From Rhynchopus sp. YZ270_cl-10 (taxonomy: Eukaryota > Euglenozoa > Diplonemea > Diplonemida > Diplonemidae), in the NCBI GenBank assembly GCA_964035575.1, contig OZ037876.1, positions 558,001 through 622,000 of the forward strand: DNA of 64,000 bases, read 5' to 3'. Shown here in pieces: positions 33,574-43,345 of the stretch (the stretch's first letter is position 1; each line of letters starts with the position of its first letter). Made by a program: the position numbers and the translations under genes. Below the pieces are notes generated by a model, which was given only the letters and a program-made list of their open reading frames with translations, had not been told where the DNA came from and made no database searches.

Positions 33574-34399
33574 TGAGGTAGAGGGGGGAGAAGGAGAGGG
33601 GAGAGGAAAGAGGAAAGGGACTAATAGACTGGCACACCCTTTGGTATAAGGTGACTGTTTTTTGTGTGTTTGTGTCTTTTTTTTTGTGTTGCTGTAGAGA
33701 GGGTTTTGGGGTGGATGATCGAAGCGTGAAGTAGACGAAAAACTGCTCTTTTAATTTTTTTTTTTTCTTTTTGTGCGAACTACACATAGGGGGGTGGGAA
33801 GGGGAGAGATAGATAATGATAACAAAGAGTTTTCCAAAAAAGGGGTTTGGGGGCAAAAAAAAAAGGCTAGAAAAGAGCGAAGATAAAAGGTTTTTGGTAC
33901 CTATATTTGGATATTTCCAGAGAAGAAGAAAAAGGTTTGGTACCCATAAGGTGACCGAGAGTTTTCTTTGAAGGAACAGAAGGTATTTTAGATGTGGCGT
34001 TTTTTTTTTGTTGTGTCAACAATCACCAAAGTCCCCGCTGTGGTGGGGGTAACTAGGGTATGTACTCAATTAGCCGAGGCATTTATCGTTTTCCCCCCTT
34101 CACTCTAAACCTACGGGGAGGCTTGTTCGGCAGCCATGCACTGGTACTGCCTCTTGCTTTTTTGCTTTGTATTGCTGTGCATTTTTTTTTAAATAGAACA
34201 TCGATAATAAAACCCTCTTTAGATCGGTTCGGAGGAGCAAAATGCTCAGTTATCCATTTTTGGGAGAGCTGTTGTTACAGGTTCGCAATTTAAAAAAAAA
34301 AAAGGGGGGGATTCAGTGTGGCCGGCAACTTTAGCACTTCTTTGGTACTTCTTAAGCACTGCTTTAGGACTGTTACCACGCCACACCAAATTTTCAAAA

Positions 34400-34444
34400 T
34401 GAAGTGGATAGTGCAAAAAAAACGCCTCTCAACAGTCACTGAGG
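34400..34444 (+). repeat. Hairpin repeat, type B
   Basis: GAAGTGGATAGTGC, an A run, ACGCCTCTC, AACAGTCACTGAGG. Confidence 0.45.
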
Positions 34445-34584
34445 CTCCGTGTGTTGGCAAAAACCCCCCTGAGTGTAGGAAGGTGCTTACTGGGGCGAAA
34501 AAAAAAAGTGTAAGCAGACACACAATCTATCAGTAAAATAATGAATACGCGGGGGAGAGGGGGGCACACGGTGACTCAAAAGAA

Positions 34585-34627
34585 AAGTTTATAGATGAAC
34601 CTAAGCCTCTCGTGCTTAGTTACCTTG
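34585..34627 (+). repeat. Hairpin repeat, type A
   Basis: AAAGTTTATAGATGAAC, stem CTAAGC, loop CTCTCGT, stem GCTTAG, TTACCTTG. Confidence 0.75.
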
Positions 34628-35108
34628 AACAAATGATATTCATTTTCCTTGCAGTCGCCCCGCATATCCAGTGTTAAGATAAAACTAAGCTAATACGTGC
34701 TTACTTGGGGCCCGGATTTAGGATTTACCCTGGGCCACACTGGGCACAGATATTAAAAAAAAAAATGGGGATGGGGAGATGGACGGTCAAGAAAATGAGC
34801 GGGGAGTACTGAGCATATCCAAAGCCTGCTTTCACCACAATTGTAAAACGAAAAAAAAACGCAAAGAAAATATTGTTTTTTTTTTGTGAGATCCCTAGCC
34901 TCTCACGCTGCACCTACAAACAAAAGTGGTATGTGTCACCTCACTGTTGCAGTTTTTTGTTCTTTGCTATTTTTGCTTGCTATTTTTTTTTATATGTCAT
35001 TAGAGCTTTGTCAGTGTGTTTGGTAAAAAAAAAAAAACGAAAGTGCATCGTTATGAGGTTTGCACGCAGTGTGTGATTAGAAATCGGAAAAAAAAAAAAA
35101 AAAAAAGG

Positions 35109-35152
35109 GTGAAGTTGATAGTGCAAACGCCTCTGGGACGCAGGCACCAACA
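35109..35152 (+). repeat. Hairpin repeat, type B
   Basis: GTGAAGTTGATAGTGC, AAACGCCTCTGGGACGC, AGGCACCAAC. GTTG/CAAC, GTGC/GCAC and GCCT/AGGC can pair. Confidence 0.65.
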
Positions 35153-35245
35153 ATCAAAAAGTCACAAACGCTGCAAATAGTTTTGGATAAATTCTCGAAG
35201 AAATCATTTGAAGAAAAGAGGTGAGAGAGAAAAAAAAAAAAGAAA

Positions 35246-35290
35246 AGTTTATAAGATGAACCTAAGCCTCTCATGCTTAGTCACCTTTTA
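35246..35290 (+). repeat. Hairpin repeat, type A
   Basis: AAAGTTTATAAGATGAAC, stem CTAAGC, loop CTCTCAT, stem GCTTAG, TCACCTTTTA. It is preceded by a 12-A run. Confidence 0.75.
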
Positions 35291-36379
35291 TCACATTCGC
35301 TATTTGCCTTTCCCTATCGAAAAAAAGGTGATACCACACCCCCCTTCCTCTGCTTGGTCACCTAATTTAGGTCCACATACTTTCAGTTCAGCGGATAAAC
35401 TCGGAGAACAGAAAGTACAATGAACACTAAAGAAATTGAAGTTATTGATGCAGGCACCTCCGACTGACCCACAGTGCCAGCCCCGGATGAAAGCACAAAA
35501 CTAAAAAAAATAAAAACATAAAACTCTATCCCAAGTCAACACCGTTAGGCGTTCCGTTAAAACAAAAAACAAAAGAGAGAAATTAAGTAGGTAAAACCCT
35601 ACTGGTAGCTGGTAAGTGTTGAATCACCAAAAAAAAAATCGGCGTTTTAATCGTTGCGAACAAAGCATAATAGTTGATATGATGTGGGGGCCTCTGTTCA
35701 CGCTTCCTTCATACCTCACCTAGACCTGGCCCAACAAAGGGATTTGATCAAAGGAAGGTAAAAGGCCACTATCGGGTTGTTATTCTGAGGGTGGAAAGAA
35801 AAAAAGAAATCAGACAAGTGGATTGATAAAAACGTTTAAAAAAAAAACGCTCTTTTTTTAACGGAAAATACAGTGTGTGGCTTTGGTGGTTTGTTCTTCT
35901 TTTAAAACTTTCTCCATTCGTTAAGAATGCACAAAAAAAAAAAAACACACACGCTGAAGAGAGGGCATAATATAACGTTGGATTGTGTACAGAAATGGCA
36001 AAAAATGAAATACTCACCTTTATTTTCCCCTTGTCTATCCTTTAACGTTTCCTTTATTGCATTTTTCATGACTATTTTTTTGTAGCTTCATGACAAAGAG
36101 TGTAACAGAGTTATTGTTTTCTTTCATAATATCAAACAACAGTCTCATTGCAAAGCCCCTTGGAAGGGAAACTAAACAAATACTCAAAAGAAGAAAAAAA
36201 AACCTAAGTGTTCACAACAGGGAAATAGGGGCAAGCAAAACCCTGAACCCCCCCTGTGTGTATATCAGTGAAATGTGTGTGTGTATGGCACAATTCGATT
36301 TAGCTTTTTTTTCGTTCTTCTCCCCGAATATAATGAAAGTAGATGTACAAAAAAGGGAGAACTTTTTTTTAAATTTTTT

Positions 36380-36434
36380 GAAAAATTGATGACGTGTAGA
36401 CACATCGCTTTTTCCTCGTGTGAATTCCACGCAG
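36380..36434 (+). repeat. Hairpin repeat, type D
   Basis: GAAAAATTGATGACGTGTAG, ACACATCGC, a T run, CTCGTGTGAATTCCACGC. Confidence 0.65.
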
Positions 36435-36533
36435 GCTTCGCGCTAACTTTTGGAAAAAAATCTGAAAAAACGTGTTTCGGGACCAAAAAAACGCACCTCA
36501 AATAGTTGTGCGTCAGGGGGTGAAAAAACAGTG

Positions 36534-37506
36534 TTTTGTGGCATTTCCGAGCCAATCCCGCGCTGTGGTGGGGCATATTCGGGAAAATGGACAAAATTTT
36601 AGTGACTTAAATTTTCGCAAAATATGAACCCATACTCTTAAACAAGGGGCATTTTCAGGTCTGAAAACCCAAATTCAGATGAAATTGTGGTGTTTTGACT
36701 GGGAACAGGTAGCGCCGCAGGCGCACGGTACCCAACTTTTGTCTTTTTATGTTTCCCTTTTTTCTGCTTTCTTTTGATTGCACGAGCCGATTGCTCTCCA
36801 CGGTGGGGTCACATGTGTGTGCAAAAACACTCTAAAGTACTCTTACTCTGAACGATGAGATTCCTCTGGTTTTAGTAAGGAAACCCCTGTTTGCAAAAAG
36901 TGCATAAATTTCCTGTGGCTTTTCCCCGCCAAGAGGTCGTTTTGTTGCATTTCCGAACCAATCCCGGATTGTGGTGGGGGATGTACGGAAAAATGGACAA
37001 AAATGCAGCGACTTAAAATTTGACAAAACATGAGCCCATACTCGTAAACAAGGGTTATTTTCAGGTCTGAAAACCCAACGTACTGAAGAAGCTATCGGTA
37101 ACGTAGTGATGGCGGTGGGGTTTCAGTGACCACAGAGAAGAGTGAGAAAACCTAGGAGGGTTATGGCCTCGGAGGGGGTGTGCCCCATGGCGTCCTAATC
37201 AATCTTTATCCGTGAGGGAGGGGAGATCATCCTCAGGGGGGATGTGGTGTCGTACTCAAAATAAAATGAACTGTACATAAGTACATCATGTTTAAACATA
37301 AAGGAGGGTAGGAACAGGTAGCGCCGCAGGCGCACGGTACCCAACTTTTTTCTTTTTTCTTTTCCCTCTTCTCTGCTTTCTTTTGATCGCGCGAGCCGAT
37401 TGCTCTCCACGGTGGGGTCACATGTGTGTGTGAAAACACTCTAAAGTACCCTTACTATGAAATATGAGATTCTCTGGTTTTCTTAAGGAAACCCCGGTTT
37501 GCAAAA
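36534..37506. repeat. Tandemly duplicated segment of about 600 bp
   Basis: Three blocks recur in order. Block X (CATTTCCG...CTGAAAACCC) is at 36540-36671 and 36951-37075. Block Y (from GAACAGGTAGCGCCGCAGG to AAAGTAC.CTTAC) is at 36702-36846 and 37311-37455. Block Z (TCTGGTTTT...GTTTGCAAAAA) is at 36866-36899 and 37471-37506. Copies are about 85-90% alike. Part of block X also occurs at about 26465-26560. Confidence 0.75.
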
Positions 37507-37854
37507 AAAAAAACGCACCACAAAAATATCCAAAAATCCCGGGACAAAGGACAGAAGTTAGCGCAAAGCCTGATTCCACGCATTTTTTTTTTTTTTTGAC
37601 GACGGTGATCCAAAGCCTCACAGGCTCACTAGAAGTCACCTGTAATAGAAAAAAAGGTACACCTGGTGTCGGGAGGTCCCAACAAGACTAGAACCAAGTT
37701 AAAAAATAGCGCGCGATACACACTGTATCTCTCTTATCCCACCGTGTTTTTTGTTGTTCACTTTCCATGTATACTGGTTGCCTGCAAAAGAGGCATGTGC
37801 CCGCTTTATTGAGGCGTGAGGGGTGAAATGGAAGGGAAAAGAGAGGGTACGGTT

Positions 37855-38709
37855 CACGTATGGCAAATGATAATATATTATGCGCTATTATGAGATCTCA
37901 TAATACATGTGATATTATGCGCTATTATGCGCTATTATGTGCTATTATGTGCTATTATGCGCTATTATGCGCCAATTATGCGGCGTTATGCGCTCATTAT
38001 GTGCCGTACCCCCCACCCCCCCACCCAAAAAAAGTCGCTCAGAAGTGGTCAAAAGTGCCCAAAACCGGGCGGAATTCGATTTTTGGGGTACAAATGGGCC
38101 TATGGTGTGGTTTTTATTGACTTCAGGGGGGTTTCTTTGATTTATTACCTACTTCACGTTTTTTGACGGCTTAAGATACCTTGGGTGGGAAAACCTTTGG
38201 TACCAGGTGCTTGACACTTTTTGAAACATGGTTCTAAGTTCCACCAAGTCCCTCTAAACACCCCGAAACCGCCTGGGTACCCCTCGGGATAGGTTCTGGG
38301 GTGAAAATATGTGGCTTTGGGGGCTTTTCTGGCCCCTGGCTCACACTGAGGCGTGATGGATGTGTGAGTTGCTCTATCTACGGGGGGTGGGCAGGTACAA
38401 GTTGTATGTACATTTTTGAAAAAAGCAGATACGGGGCTTCTTGAGGCTCAAAACTGCTCAAAACCGGGCGCAGATGGATTTTTGGACATCTGAGGGTGGT
38501 ATTTTCTGGTTTGGGGCATTGGGGTAGGGCACATAATGAGCACATAATGAGCACATAATAGCGCATAATCATTATGCGCTATTATGTGCTATTATGCGCT
38601 ATTATGCGCTATTATGCATTATGCGATTATTATGAGCGCGCATAATAGCGCATAATGATCTCATAATTTATTATGAGATCTCATAATAAATTATCATTTG
38701 CCATACGTG
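37855..38709. mobile_element. 855-bp TIR element with 6-bp target duplication
   Basis: The ends CACGTATGGCAAATGATAAT and ATTATCATTTGCCATACGTG are perfect 20-bp inverted repeats. ACGGTT flanks both sides (37849-37854 and 38710-38715). The subterminal regions hold arrays of the 10-bp word TATTATGCGC (left) and its complement (right). The GC-richer core has no recognisable protein. Start CA and the 6-bp duplication match the nested element at 25776, although the TIR sequences differ. Confidence 0.8.
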
Positions 38710-39265
38710 ACGGTTACATAAAAATAAAAGTTTGAGAATGACTTCGTTTCGTGCGCGTTAAAAGAGAGCAGGGGTGGCAAGGAAAGGCGTCCTTTTAAGT
38801 CCAGTTTAAAAAAAAAAAAATATAGGTGCATAGTATAGGAACGTTGCCCCCCCATCTCATCGGTCGTTTATTCAAAAATAAACACAAAAAAAAACATCGT
38901 AAAATAGGATAAATAAAACAAACTGGAAGCAAAGGGTAAGACGCGGAGATCCTAATCCTAACAAAAAAAGGGGCTAGTGTATGTGTAGTCTCCCCCTCCC
39001 AACCAGCTACACACAACTCCTATAAAAAAAAAATTTTCCCCTACCAGTAAAACACTGTTTTCGGATCGCTGTCGAGCGTGGAAAACGTTGAAAGAAAGAG
39101 AAGAAGGGAGAGACAAAGAGAAACTATACTGGCATAGAGAGAGAGGTCTGCTGGAGCACTACAAAAACAAAAAAGGTATAACCTTTGTCTTTATGTCGCC
39201 CAATGATGGCCCCCAAAAAAGAACATTTCAAGATAAAGATATTTGAGGGGGGAAAAAAGGAGTAA

Positions 39266-39304
39266 TGTTTATGAGATGAGCGCCTTTCGTCCTTTGTAAC
39301 CTTA
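39266..39304 (+). repeat. Hairpin repeat, type A, degenerate
   Basis: GTTTATGAGATGAGCGCC, TTTCGTCC, TTTGTAACCTTA. It keeps the outer frame but the inner stem is lost. Confidence 0.45.
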
Positions 39305-39578
39305 TGTTATTGATGCAGGCATCCCCGACTGACCCACGATGACAGCCCTGGATGAAATCACAAAGCATCCTGCGGTTAAACAACAGAAAGAAAAAGGAAA
39401 TCACATAAAAACTCATCTTTTTTTGAAAAAAAAAGCACATAAGACGATGTGCACCTTGCAAAAAGTCACATCGTTTAAAAAAATGCTGTTCTGGAGCAAT
39501 AAATTGCAGTCAAAATGGCTATCTAGAGGAGGAAGATAAAACACTAAAATAAACCAGACGTAGTACATTACTTCGTGA

Positions 39579-39766
39579 TCCGCCTGAGTCCGCCGGAGTC
39601 CGCCTGAGTTGAGACAGAATATGGCGGACTTTGAAAGTCCGTCTCAGGTCCGCCCGAGATGAGACAGACCTGAGACGGACTCAGGCGGACTCGGGCCGAC
39701 TTCGCCTGAGTCCGTCTCAACTCGGGCGGGGTCTTGGTGGTATTTTTTGGCGGACTCAGGCGGACT
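39579..39766. repeat. Palindromic MITE-like cluster of TCCGCCTGAG words
   Basis: TCCGCCTGAGTCCGCC at the left and GGCGGACTCAGGCGGA at the right are inverted; the interior repeats GAGACGGACT and its complement. No target duplication could be assigned. Confidence 0.6.
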
Positions 39767-39880
39767 ACAAAGTATGAAGTAGGCAGCAATATTTTCTCCC
39801 TTCGCGCTCCTGACCCAGCATCACGCACGCAGTGTTACTAAAACCAAAAAAAAAACAACAACAAAACCTAAAAAGAGAAA

Positions 39881-39919
39881 AGCTGGTAAGATGATCCTGA
39901 GTCTCACGTTTAGTCACCT
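39881..39919 (+). repeat. Hairpin repeat, type A
   Basis: AAGCTGGTAAGATGATCC, TGAGTCTCACGTTTAG, TCACCTA. Confidence 0.55.
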
Positions 39920-40396
39920 AAAAAAAATATACTGGAGGTGTCCAATACCTGGTTAGAGAAACACAGACACAGATGGAGAAAAAGAGAGGAGAGAAAAAAA
40001 AAGGATTAAAATAATGAAAATGTGACGGTAGGGCTTGCACAGCAATCTCGCCGGAGGAAAGAAACTGAGTTTTTTTTTAAAAAATAAATGATTGGTGAGA
40101 GTCCTCGCGGACAGCACAATATACACCGTTTAATTTTTTTTGTTCAGAATCAACATCAAAAAGAAGGGTGAAAGTCAAATGTATAGATCTATACACAAAA
40201 TACAATTTATGTAACCCTAGTGTACACCTAGTGTACTGGGATTGTACATAAATTGTATAGACCAGACAAAAAAAAAAAAAGGGTGGTATTGTACACCAAA
40301 TAGTCAGATCTTTTCAATTTCTCTTGACTGTGAATATACATTGTATAGATCTGACTATAACCCTGTGTTTTTATATATACATTTGACTTTCACCCC

Positions 40397-41789
40397 AGGC
40401 CTTTTGCTAACTTTGGGACTTTCCCCCTGAATGGCATGATGGTCAAAAAAAAATAATTTCCTGGAAAAAAAAGTACATTCCGAGCTTTCCCGCCTGGTGA
40501 AAGCGGTCGTCGCGCGCTTCGCGCGCGCCTCCCTGCCAGCCACAGGGTGGAGAGGCGAAGGGTCAGCTTTGCGAGATATAAACAAAAAACGGAATATAAT
40601 CCTTTATTAACGGTCCTTGGTCTTGCGCCTTACGTACACTAACCGTACAAAATCAATACGTCTTCCAGAAGCAGGGGCTGTTGCAACGGTTGGGTTCCTT
40701 TGAAATAAGAATGGTCAATTTTTTGCAGCTTGGGTCAAGTTTCATTTCTGGCTGCAAAATGCAAGGGAATCCCCTTAGACATTGTAAAATGGCACCGTAG
40801 GCAGGAAGAAAATAGCGTACAGCGAGCGCAGCGAGCAGAAAAATTGTAAGGTGTCATCGTGCCATCGTGCCATCGTGCCATCGTGCCATCGTGCCATCGT
40901 GCCATCGTGCCATCGTGCCATCGTGCCATCATGCCATCATGCCATCATGCCATCATGCCATCATGCCATCATGCCATCATGCCATCATGCCATCATGCCA
41001 TCATGCCATCATGCCATCATGCCATCATGCCATCATGCCATCATGCCATCATGCCATCATGCCATCATGCCATCATGCCATCATGCCATCATGCCATCAT
41101 GCCATCATGCCATCATGCCATCATGCCATCATGCCATCATGCCATCATGCCATCATGCCATCATGCCATCATGCCATCATGCCATCATGCCATCATGCCA
41201 TCATGCCATCATGCCATCATGCCATCATGCCATCATGCCATCATGCCATCATGCCATCATGCCATCATGCCATCATGCCATCATGCCATCATGCCATCAT
41301 GCCATCATGCCATCATGCCATCATGCCATCATGCCATCATGCCATCATGCCATCATGCCATCATGCCATCATGCCATCATGCCATCATGCCATCATGCCA
41401 TCATGCCATCATGCCATCATGCCATCATGCCATCATGCCATCATGCCATCATGCCATCATGCCATCATGCCATCATGCCATCATGCCATCATGCCATCAT
41501 GCCATCATGCCATCATGCCATCATGCCATCATGCCATCATGCCATCATGCCATCATGCCATCATGCCATCATGCCATCATGCCATCATGCCATCATGCCA
41601 TCATGCCATCATGCCATCATGCCATCATGCCATCATGCCATCATGCCATCTGGGGGGGAAATCCCCAGGTGATGGATAGCGAAAGCCCTGCCCCACCACC
41701 CCCCGTGGCATGATGGTGGCATGATGGAAAAAAAAATAAAAAACGCCCAAAAACGTGGCACGATGGCATGATGGTTAGCAAAAGGCCTG
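40397..41789. mobile_element. Non-autonomous MULE-like TIR element, copy 2 (1393 bp)
   Basis: It has the same perfect 16-bp ends as copy 1 (CAGGCCTTTTGCTAAC and complement) and a different 9-bp target duplication, CTTTCACCC (40388-40396 and 41790-41798). Outside the array the two copies are about 95% identical, so both inserted recently. The size difference is almost wholly the CATCATGC array. A third, external signal is an AATTGTATAGA/ATACATTGTATAGA inverted area just to the left, so it may have landed in an older repeat. Confidence 0.85.
40853..41649. repeat. CATCATGC tandem array inside MULE-like copy 2
   Basis: About 100 copies of the 8-bp unit. The first nine or ten units read CATCGTGC and all later ones CATCATGC, a sharp block boundary that points to stepwise expansion from one end. 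Long frames across it are artefacts. Confidence 0.95.
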
Positions 41790-41858
41790 CTTTCACCCCA
41801 AAAAAAAAAAAATAAAGTAGGACACACAGCGAAGTGGGTGCCATGCATAGAGTAAGAA

Positions 41859-41910
41859 AGAAGTTGAAAGTGCAAACGCCTCACCATACAGCTGCGGACG
41901 CAGGCACTGA
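41859..41910 (+). repeat. Hairpin repeat, type B
   Basis: GAAGTTGAAAGTGC, AAACGCCTCACCATAC, AGCTGCGGACGCAGGCACT. AGTGC/GCACT pair; an extra GCTGCGGACGCAGG hairpin is inserted in the loop. Confidence 0.55.
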
Positions 41911-41920
41911 GAGAAATGAA

Positions 41921-41962
41921 CGTTGGTAAGACCTAAGCGAAGCCTCCAGCGCTTAGCAGCCT
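41921..41962 (+). repeat. Hairpin repeat, type A
   Basis: GTTGGTAAGAC, stem CTAAGCG, loop AAGCCTCCAG, stem CGCTTAG, CAGCC. The stem has gained one extra G-C pair on both sides. Confidence 0.65.
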
Positions 41963-42114
41963 TTTTTTAAAATAAAAATAGCTGGAAGAGGTAACAACCA
42001 CGAACCTGTGCACAAAAATGCAGATGGCGCAGAACACATCTCAATATCCAGGTGCTATTTTAAAGAGAAAAATGAAAATAGGGAAACGAAAAGAACTGCT
42101 GTGGAAAAAAGTAT

Positions 42115-42470
42115 TTTCATCATATGCAATCAATAAATTGATAGTATATGGTGAGGGATCAACAAAAATGGTCCCATCTTTCTTTTTATTGGAAAAAAAA
42201 AAAAAATGGCCCCAGGCAATACTATCAAAAGAGGATATACCCTAGGAGAGGAGAGTTGCGCAAAAAAAAAAAATGAACTGCCATCATGGGGAGATCCGGG
42301 TGCCCGCAACAACAATATTCACAAAAAATGTGATTTTTTGTGATTTTTTGTGAATATTGTTGTTGCGGGCACCCAGATCTCCCCACATCATGTATTTTCA
42401 TCATATGCAATCAATAAATTGATAGTATATGGTGAGGGACTCAACAAAAATGTTCCCATCTTTCTTTGGT
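42115..42470. repeat. Direct repeat flanking a foldback element
   Basis: Segment TCATCATATGCAATCAATAA through CCCATCTTTCTT is present at about 42118-42186 and again at 42398-42468, about 95% alike. It contains an ATTGATAGTATAT/ATATGCAATCAAT palindrome. A diverged relative lies at 3725-3800 in the first intergenic region. Confidence 0.7.
42287..42385. mobile_element. 99-bp foldback/MITE with 5-bp target duplication
   Basis: Arms of about 40 bp (TGGGGAGATC..., then GGGTGCCCGCAACAACAATA) are inverted with one mismatch around a short TGTGATTTTTTGTGATTTTT spacer. CATCA flanks both ends (42282-42286 and 42386-42390). No coding capacity. Confidence 0.75.
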
Positions 42471-43300
42471 GTGTGTTTTGCAAAACGTAGAAAAGAAAAG
42501 TAAAATGCTTCGTGCCATCATGCTATAGTGAATCATGTCTTCTGCGGTATCGGCAACCGCCTATCGAGGTGGGTGTAGGTCGTGTACACAGGTCGCCCCG
42601 GGACCGTTTTTTTTTTGTTATGTCGGACAATCACCTAAGGACCCGCTTGGGGATTTGAAAGTTTTGTTTTGTGTCTTGTTGTGGTTTGATAACATATTGA
42701 AAAGAATACTTTAAAAAAAAGACGTTTTCTGAAGATTACAAAAAACAGTGTTCACCATCTTCGTTAAACTCCGCTTTCTTTTACATTTATTTTGTGATAA
42801 AAGGTCAGACAAAATGTGCTACAATTTAAGGAAATCCCTACGCGAAATATGAATTTTTTATGTGTATGATGTCTGCATGCAAAGTGAACATGCTTCGGGC
42901 AAGACCGCGAGGGGGGAAAAAAAATATGTGAAACAGAACCAATAAGAAGGGGGGTGGGAAATACTGTGCTTGGATTAGTTTAATGTTGGACCATAAATAA
43001 TGGACCATCATTTATTTGGAATTTTCGGCAATTTTTGGACCTGCCATCCAACACCATACAAAACACGGCATGCACCACGCGTATCCTTCATTGGACAAAG
43101 GGGTGAACAGGGATTTTGAAAGAAAAGATCTGCGAGAGTCACAGAATTCGTATCCCTTTATTCCCTTCTCTTCCGCGCTCAAACAGCACAGGAAGGGGGT
43201 CGAGGGGAGGGGGATTGAATGGGTTTTTATGAAGTTTTTGTTATGAGGAGAGGGGGAGAAATGCAATTTGGCGGTACAGTTTAAAAAAAAACTCTGAAAA

Positions 43301-43345
43301 GTGGAGATCATCGTTGGGTGTCTACACTAATACAGCCAAGTTTTC
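43301..43345 (-). repeat. Hairpin repeat, type C, reversed
   Basis: This is the complement of the type C sequence: GTGGAGATCATCG, TTGGGTGTCTACACTAATAC, AGCCAAGTTTTC. It is the only clear copy found in the opposite orientation. Confidence 0.6.

Noticed and set aside
37855-38709. CRISPR-like array in the TATTATGCGC region
   Set aside because: Units are contiguous without unique spacers and lie symmetrically inside TIRs of a eukaryotic element.
39579-39766. Assigning the GGACTCAGGCGGA palindrome to a named transposon family
   Set aside because: Ends are imperfect and no target duplication is visible, so only a palindromic repeat is reported.
40851-41713. Open frames of 270-284 codons with MPSCHHAI repeats
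   Set aside because: Same artefact as at 2444, in the second element copy.
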